Assembly: GCA_001936135.1 (NCBI GenBank)
Contig: CP012821.1
Span: 372,001-436,000, forward strand
From: Saccharomycopsis fibuligera x Saccharomycopsis cf. fibuligera
Lineage: Eukaryota; Ascomycota; Saccharomycetes; Ascoideales; Saccharomycopsidaceae
Length of the DNA: 64,000 nucleotides
Direction of reading: 5' to 3'
Shown here: piece after piece, positions 61,767 to 64,000 of the stretch
Layout of the letters: every line of letters starts with the position of its first letter
How positions within the stretch are numbered: the first letter of the stretch is position 1
The notes under the pieces: generated by a model
Seen by the model: the letters and a program-made list of their open reading frames with translations, nothing else
Told to the model about the DNA's origin: nothing
Databases searched by the model: none
Position numbers and translations under genes: made by a program

Positions 61767-62573
61767 TAATTTAGTTTTGGTTCTTGTTGCCAATCTATGA
61801 TATTAGTTTATGTTGGTGTTTTACTGTAGCGTATTGTAGGTCGTTTAGCACTTTGTGTAGTGGCCCGTGTGTCCACAATAGCAGTTTAAACGCACGCCGT
61901 TTACAGCGGCGTTAAAATTTTTTCAGCTGAGAGAGAAAGAAAGAAAGATCTCAGCAACTACACTACCAATAATCAATAATCAAATAATCAATAATTAGAC
62001 ATACTTAGTAGTCTACTAAATGCCGTTACTGCCCAGCAGATAATCCAATATACACTGACGTCGGCTATACTATATCGTTCATATAATCCAAAGTATCGCT
62101 CAATACTAGAGTCACTAAAACTGCGACTGCTACAATCACCACGACTACCACGATTTCCGTTGTGTAATTTGGTGATTCCATTTATTATTCAAACACATAC
62201 TCACTCGAACGTGTAAGTTTCCAAGTCATCTAGACAAGGTAGATACGTACCCAATAAACTCAGCCTATTCTGGTTTATTTTGTTCTATTAAGCGCACATT
62301 CACATCAAACGTTACGGCGCCTCAAGTCATTCAATTTGCCATCCATTATAGCATTCTGATTTTTAGTCACCTATCATTTCATACAGCCCATCTTTGCATT
62401 TTTATTACTTTTCTATACCCTCAAGTCATCACTTGAGTTTTGTTATATATGCAACTTGGCATCTAGCTTTACAACAAATTGACGAAAGCAGTATTTCTCA
62501 TCCATATTTAATTTTCAATTTCCATAAATAGTATTCGTTACTGAAGACACCGCAAACAACACACAACTGCCCC
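61767..62573. other. intergenic, SAP30 3' / UBP3 promoter
   Basis: The only supported content is the 38-codon minus-strand ORF at 62065-62181. The rest is AT-rich with a short GC-rich inverted stretch at about 61890-61915. Confidence 0.5.
62065..62181 (-). CDS. candidate 38-residue single-span membrane microprotein
   Basis: This ATG-started minus-strand frame encodes 38 residues: a short polar N-terminus (MESPNYTTE), a continuous hydrophobic helix of about 19 residues rich in V/I/A/L, and an acidic tail (SDTLDYMNDIV). The shape matches small tail- or signal-anchored subunits such as yeast Ost4, but the sequence does not match Ost4 or any other short membrane protein I know. It sits in the 800-bp gap upstream of UBP3 and is too short for usual annotation cut-offs. 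A chance frame is possible, since GTT/GTA codons come easily from this base composition. Confidence 0.35.
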   Translation of the reverse strand: MESPNYTTEIVVVVVIVAVAVLVTLVLSDTLDYMNDIV

Positions 62574-63101
62574 ATGTCTGCACAGCATCACCAAGCAACA
62601 AGTGACATATCTCTGAACTATCCAATATTTTTCGGCACAAACGAGGTGGATTTCGAAGTGAACCGTGAAAAGACCAGAGTTTATAAGCAGAAGTTGAAGA
62701 TTAAGGCAAAAGCTGAGGCTCAAAGAGCAGCAAAATCAGAAGCTCAGCTGGCAGAAGCAGTAACAAGCAATAATAATAACAATTATAAGAGAAACAGCAC
62801 ACAAAATGTTACAAGTGGTACACAGATACAGAAGCAACAGCAACAGCAGCAAACACAACAAACACAACAACAGGAAAAACAATTACAAGATAATAATAAA
62901 GTGCAGCTGAATGATCAAAGCACAGTACAGCAGCAGTCAACCGCAATTGAGAATATAAAGAAACAAGAACAACTAAAGCCAACGATAGGAAAAGTATCAT
63001 GGTCGGCGATCGCAACTAAGAGTTTAATTAATCAAAAGAAGCATAAACAACAGCAGCAACAACAACAACAACAACAACAGCAGCAGCAGCAGCAACAGCA
63101 G

Positions 63102-63143
<42 letters not shown>

Positions 63144-64000
63144 AAGAGAGACACAACTAATGAACATGAAAAATCCACAAGTAGTGGGAAAACTACTGAG
63201 AATAACAGTACTATAACTAGCACTAATACTACTCCTGAACCTACCAGTAAACCAGCCCAATCACAGACCTCAGCTTCATCAACCTCAGCTTCAGTAACCC
63301 CGGCACCAGCAGTAGCGCTAGCTCCCGCACCGGTACCTGCTACACCAGCGTTGGTAAGCTCTATTGAACCGCTTGCCATTGTGCTTATTCGCATCATGTT
63401 TCAAAATAAGTACGTCCCAAAACTTACTCCAACCGTCAAACCTCGCGGGTTGGTAAATACTGGTAACATCTGTTTCATGTCATCTATTTTGCAGGTTTTA
63501 CTTTATTGCACTCCATTTTATAATGTTTTGAAAACTATTGAGAAAAGAGCGCAAAAAGCATTATTTAATTCAATGACACCATTATTGGACGCTACTTTGG
63601 ATTTTATTGATGAATTCAATCCAAACAAATCCCAACATAGTGCCAGCAGTGTTAATGGGAACATCAATGGCAGCGCTAATGATTTTGGTTTACCTTTAAA
63701 TCCAGAGAAATTTTACGATGCCTTGAGCAAACATTCAAGATTTTCACATTTGAAACTTGGACAACAAGAAGACGCTGAAGAATTTTTAGGCTACTTTTTA
63801 GATGGTCTTCACGAGGAATTTTGTGCGGTCTTGAAAAATATCAAGCCATACGAAAGGGATGGTTTGCTTGCTTCCATAAACAATGAACCAGTAAGAAATT
63901 TGGTTAGCAACACGCTAAACGCATTCACTAATTCCAATGGCAGCATCAGCACCACAACCACAGAAAACGAGTCTTCATCAACAACTATAGCCAGCGGCAC
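62574..64000 (+). CDS. UBP3: Ubiquitin-specific protease Ubp3, 5' part (3' end outside window)
   Basis: This is the first 475 residues of a Ubp3-type deubiquitinase; in yeast Ubp3 with Bre5 acts on Sec23, coatomer and ribophagy substrates. Three N-terminal landmarks of yeast Ubp3 are found in order: NYPIFFGTNEVDFEV, WSAIATKSLINQKK and SSIEPLAIVLIRIMFQNKYV. The USP domain begins with PRGLVNTGNICFMSSILQVL, whose catalytic Cys is residue 300, followed by GQQEDAEEFLGYFLDGLHEE. A 32-residue polyglutamine run (63048-63143, mixed CAA and CAG) lies between the second and third landmarks. The catalytic His and Asp lie beyond the window. The start ATG at 62574 is followed by 14 codons before the first conserved strand; one of them is CTG. 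Confidence 0.95.
63048..63143 (+). repeat. CAA/CAG polyglutamine repeat, 32 codons, in UBP3
   Basis: There are thirty-two consecutive Gln codons in mixed CAA and CAG order within the UBP3 frame. Confidence 0.97.

Overview
The window is nuclear DNA from a budding yeast. The genes are compact, introns are rare, short and close to the start codon, intron signals are GTATGT and TACTAAC, and the intergenic DNA is full of A/T homopolymers. The gene content and the Q/N/S/T-rich extensions of most proteins point to a CTG-clade yeast near Lodderomyces or the Candida parapsilosis group. That placement is an inference: the tRNA-Ser(CAG) that would prove it is not in the window. CTG codons, where present, are probably read as serine. 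Layout, left to right: the 3' part of RAD57 (recombination), CHL4 (inner kinetochore), an NPY1-type NADH pyrophosphatase, PGC1 (phosphatidylglycerol phospholipase C, split by an intron), and a small intron-containing A/E/K-rich LEA-like gene. Next comes a 3.5 kb gene-free stretch ending at tRNA-Ser(AGA). Then follow CAF40 (CCR4-NOT), SEC21 (COPI gamma), CUS2 (U2 snRNP), OLA1 (intron) and a second NPY1-type gene. A 2.8 kb gene-poor stretch carries tRNA-Ala(UGC) and leads to a YAT2/CTN3-type carnitine acetyltransferase. After it come MYG1, MCM21 (inner kinetochore), GYP2/MDR1 (RabGAP), tRNA-Asp(GUC), PET100 (intron), FUN30 and ATS1/KTI13. A 2.9 kb gene-free stretch holds tRNA-Tyr(GUA) and tRNA-Gly(GCC). 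The right third has OPI10/Hikeshi (intron), STN1 (telomere CST), PDC2 (a transcription factor derived from a pogo-type transposase), a class I/II chitin synthase, SAP30 (Sin3-Rpd3) and the 5' part of UBP3. The genes do not form one pathway or operon. Functional themes recur: kinetochore (CHL4, MCM21), chromatin and telomere (FUN30, SAP30, STN1), mitochondrial and peroxisomal metabolism (two NPY1 genes, PGC1, carnitine acetyltransferase, MYG1, PET100), and RNA and translation (CUS2, CAF40, OLA1, ATS1). Five genes (PGC1, the LEA-like gene, OLA1, PET100, OPI10) have one intron each after a first exon of 12 to 84 nt, and a plain ORF scan misplaces or misses their starts. The most useful observations are: the hidden introns, one of which carries the catalytic HR motif of PGC1 in a 38-nt exon; two NPY1 paralogs whose ends predict different organelles; a 38-codon single-membrane-span ORF upstream of UBP3; and an 84 percent identical dispersed repeat lying upstream of two different tRNA genes in the same orientation, which suggests an old LTR remnant. 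I saw no intact mobile element, CRISPR array, rRNA gene or clearly new multigene system.
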